A stretch of 64,000 nucleotides of DNA from CANKHA01 sp963750965 (GTDB lineage Bacteria; Pseudomonadota; Alphaproteobacteria; Rhizobiales; Xanthobacteraceae). Positions 62,219 through 64,000 of this stretch are shown piece after piece. The notes beneath the pieces are model-generated. The model worked only from the letters and a program-made list of their open reading frames with translations. It was not told the origin of the DNA and did not search any database. The translations under genes and the position numbers were made by a program. Each line of letters begins with the position of its first letter. Within the stretch, counting starts at the first letter, position 1. The stretch lies in assembly GCA_963750965.1 (NCBI GenBank), contig CAVVSK010000013.1, forward strand, positions 186,001-250,000, read 5' to 3'.

Positions 62219-63013
62219 ATGTCAGGCATTCCCACGGGCCCGGACGGCGGCGCCGACGCGCGCCCACTCGTCATCCGCAACCTGCGGAAGGAGTATCGGG
62301 CTGGCGCACCCGTCCTGAGCGACATCTCGCTCACGATCGCAAGCAAGGGCATCACCGCCATCGTCGGCCCGTCCGGAACCGGGAAGTCGACGCTGATCCG
62401 CTGCATAAACCGCTTGGTCGACCCGACCGCCGGTGAAATCTTGTTCGACGGCCGGGACCTCGCACGGCTGCGTGGGCTTGAGCTGCGCGCGGCGCGACGG
62501 CACATCGGCATGGTGTTCCAGGAGTACAACTTGGTCGAGCGGCTGTCGGTGATCGAGAACGTGCTGTGCGGCCGGCTCGGCTACCTGCCGACCTGGCGCG
62601 CGTGGCTGCGCCGCTTTCCGGCCGCGGACATCGAGCGCGCCTTCCAGTTGCTGGATCGTGTCGGGCTCAACGGCTTCGCCACCGAGCGCGCCGACCGGCT
62701 GTCGGGCGGGCAGCGCCAGCGCGTCGGCGTCGCTCGCGCGCTGATGCAGGAGCCGCGGCTCATCCTGGCCGACGAGCCCACCTCCTCGCTCGATCCGAAG
62801 ACCTCGGTCGAGATCATGGAGCTGATCGCGGTCGAAGCCGGCGCGCGCAGCATCCCGGTCATCGTCAACATCCACAATGTAAACCTGGCGCGCCGGTTTG
62901 CCGACCGCATCGTCGGGATGCGGAACGGCCGGATCGTGTTCGACGGCCCTCCGGAGCGCCTCGCCGAGTCGCATCTCCTCGAGATCTACGGAGGCGAGGG
63001 ATGGCTGGAGTAG
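62219..63013 (+). CDS. phnC: Phosphonate ABC transporter ATPase
   Basis: 264 residues. Walker A GPSGTGKSTL, Q-loop MVFQEYNLVERLSVIENVLCGRLGYLPTWRAWLRRFP (a PhnC-specific stretch), signature LSGGQRQRVGVARAL, Walker B LILADEPTSSLD and an H-loop in NIHNVNLARRFADRIVG. This insert after the Q-loop is a good PhnC marker. It powers phosphonate import with the PhnE permeases. Its 3' end overlaps the next gene by 13 nt. Confidence 0.94.
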   Translation: MSGIPTGPDGGADARPLVIRNLRKEYRAGAPVLSDISLTIASKGITAIVGPSGTGKSTLIRCINRLVDPTAGEILFDGRDLARLRGLELRAARRHIGMVFQEYNLVERLSVIENVLCGRLGYLPTWRAWLRRFPAADIERAFQLLDRVGLNGFATERADRLSGGQRQRVGVARALMQEPRLILADEPTSSLDPKTSVEIMELIAVEAGARSIPVIVNIHNVNLARRFADRIVGMRNGRIVFDGPPERLAESHLLEIYGGEGWLE

Positions 63014-63837
63014 CCGTCCCGGCACCCCCGCCGTACCCTTCCCCACGGGAGGGAGAAGAAGGACGCCGCCGCGCCTTCCCGCCGAACTGGCGCGCCCGCC
63101 TCGCCTTTGCCGCGCTCGCGCTCTATGCGCTCTACGCCGCGCAATCGCTCGACTTCACCTGGAGCCGGTTTGTCCAAGGGTTTGACCAGGGCGGCCGCTT
63201 CCTCGCGCGGATGTTTCCGCCCAACACCGCGCCCGACAAGCTGCAGCTGCTCGTCGGCGGCATGATGGAGAGCCTGCAGATCGCGGTGCTCGCGACCGCG
63301 GTCGGGATCGCGCTCTCGCTGCCGCTCGCCGTGGCGGCCGCGCGCAACCTTGCGCCCGCGCCGCTCGCCTGGAGCGCGCGTGCGCTAATCGTGCTGTTTC
63401 GCTCCTTTCATCCCGTGATCGTCGCGATCCTGTTCGTCAAGGCTGTGGGCTTCGGCGCGCTTGCCGGCGTGCTGGCGCTGATCGTGGCGAGCCTGGGCTT
63501 CCTGTCGAAGCTGCTCGCGGAAGCGCTTGAGGAAATCTCGATGCGGCAGCTGGAGGCGGTGCGCGCGACTGGGGCGCCGTTCCTCTCCGTACTCGTGCTC
63601 GGCGTGCTGCCACAGGTGCTGCCCCGCCATATCGGCTTTTGCGCCTACCAGCTCGATTCCAATCTGCGCAACTCTGCACTGGTTGGCATGGTCGGCGGCG
63701 GCGGCATCGGCGCCACCCTATTCACCGCGTTCCAGCGCTTCGATTACGACTTCGTCCTCACCATCGTGCTCGCCATCATCGCCGTGGTGATGCTCGGCGA
63801 GATGCTGTCGGTGTGGACACGGCGGCTGTTCCAATGA
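63001..63837 (+). CDS. phnE: Phosphonate ABC transporter permease 1
   Basis: 278 residues from the ATG at 63001 inside the phnC 3' end. Five or six membrane segments; PhnE motifs LQIAVLATAVGIALSLPLAVAAARNLAP, RSFHPVIVAILFVKAVGFG, the EAA-type loop EEISMRQLEAVRATGAPFLSVLVLGVLPQVLP and NSALVGMVGGGGIGATL. The N-terminus carries PYPSPREGEEGRRRA, encoded by a short palindrome-like stretch (CTTCCCCACGGGAGGGAGAA), which looks like a small dispersed repeat absorbed into the coding frame. Overlaps the next permease by ATGA. Confidence 0.9.
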   Translation: MAGVAVPAPPPYPSPREGEEGRRRAFPPNWRARLAFAALALYALYAAQSLDFTWSRFVQGFDQGGRFLARMFPPNTAPDKLQLLVGGMMESLQIAVLATAVGIALSLPLAVAAARNLAPAPLAWSARALIVLFRSFHPVIVAILFVKAVGFGALAGVLALIVASLGFLSKLLAEALEEISMRQLEAVRATGAPFLSVLVLGVLPQVLPRHIGFCAYQLDSNLRNSALVGMVGGGGIGATLFTAFQRFDYDFVLTIVLAIIAVVMLGEMLSVWTRRLFQ

Positions 63838-64000
63838 GCGTGCAATCGTCCCCCGACGCCGGATCGCGCGGCCGGAAGTGGCAGCGCTTCACGCCGCGCG
63901 AGCGCATCCTGCGGTCCGCGTTCTATCTCGTGGTGGTGATCGCGCTGGTGTGGTCGCTGCGCACGATCGAGGTGATCCCCGAATTCCTCTACGACGCGCC
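63834..64000 (+). CDS. phnE: Phosphonate ABC transporter permease 2, 3' end outside window (partial)
   Basis: ATG 63834 overlaps the stop of permease 1. The 55 residues visible read MSVQSSPDAGSRGRKWQRF, then TPRERILRSAFYLVVV, IALVWSLRTIEVIPEFLYDA, the usual N-terminus of a second PhnE with its first membrane helix and the conserved R-T-I-E-V-I-P-E-F segment. The gene is cut by the right edge. Two PhnE permeases per operon is common in alphaproteobacteria. Confidence 0.88.
   Translation, partial: MSVQSSPDAGSRGRKWQRFTPRERILRSAFYLVVVIALVWSLRTIEVIPEFLYDA

Noticed and set aside
62566..63000. N-terminal extension of PhnE permease 1 through phnC
   Set aside because: The extension is an out-of-frame reading of phnC; ATG 63001 gives a normal PhnE length.

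Overview
The window is high-GC DNA that looks like a chromosome segment of an alphaproteobacterium of the order Hyphomicrobiales (Bradyrhizobium/Rhodopseudomonas/Xanthobacteraceae-like). This is an inference from family content: a DUF6473 protein, a BTLCP transglutaminase-like peptidase, a BcsS-like protein, a tripartite tricarboxylate (TctABC) transporter with a Bug-type receptor, and a PhnDCE operon. There are no rRNA or tRNA genes, CRISPR arrays, transposases or phage genes that I can recognise.

Layout. (1) 1-6.6 kb: the 3' end of a DUF6473 gene, small secreted proteins, a collagen-like secreted protein whose reading frame is broken twice inside the Gly-X-Y repeats, a NarL-type two-component pair, and a broken BTLCP peptidase gene. 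(2) 6.9-17.7 kb: a surface polysaccharide locus with a UDP-xylose synthase-like epimerase, a sulfotransferase, a GT2 glycosyltransferase, two tandem translationally coupled ~920-residue glycosyltransferases, a BcsS-like outer-membrane protein and galE. (3) 17.8-21.2 kb: a secreted protein, a frameshifted MTA/SAH nucleosidase and an aromatic-ring type FAD monooxygenase.

(4) 21.3-51.8 kb: a roughly 30 kb catabolic island. It holds a TctABC importer, an ABC importer with two near-identical binding proteins, a ThDP enzyme, two cytoplasmic LVIVD beta-propellers, a divergent SDR without the usual Tyr/Lys pair, three Gfo/Idh/MocA dehydrogenases, a flavin reductase with LysR, an LLM flavin monooxygenase, a SnoaL-like protein, two DHDPS-type aldolases, a carboxymuconolactone decarboxylase-like protein, two ACMSD-type amidohydrolases and a LigI-like one, an FAH-family hydrolase and two D-2-hydroxyacid dehydrogenases. 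Many functions come in pairs. The set reads as uptake, oxygenation, C-C cleavage, decarboxylation and hydrolysis of an aromatic or polycarboxylic organic acid, but the substrate cannot be read from sequence and I do not recognise a described pathway.

(5) 52-58 kb: a Crp/Fnr regulator, then an ECF sigma/anti-sigma operon, an S8 serine peptidase and two related secreted proteins. The sigma operon and both secreted proteins are preceded by the same bipartite element, TGAACC-N16-CGACCCATT, with an identical 16-nt spacer. This predicts a small autoregulated ECF regulon. (6) 58.4-64 kb: an amino-acid-type binding protein, glycerol kinase, and a PhnD-PhnC-PhnE-PhnE transporter cut by the right edge. 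A large palindrome and an 18-nt repeat lie around the binding-protein gene.

Three genes in the first 20 kb are interrupted by frameshifts or rearrangement (collagen-like, BTLCP, nucleosidase). Sequencing error and genuine decay cannot be told apart from the sequence alone.
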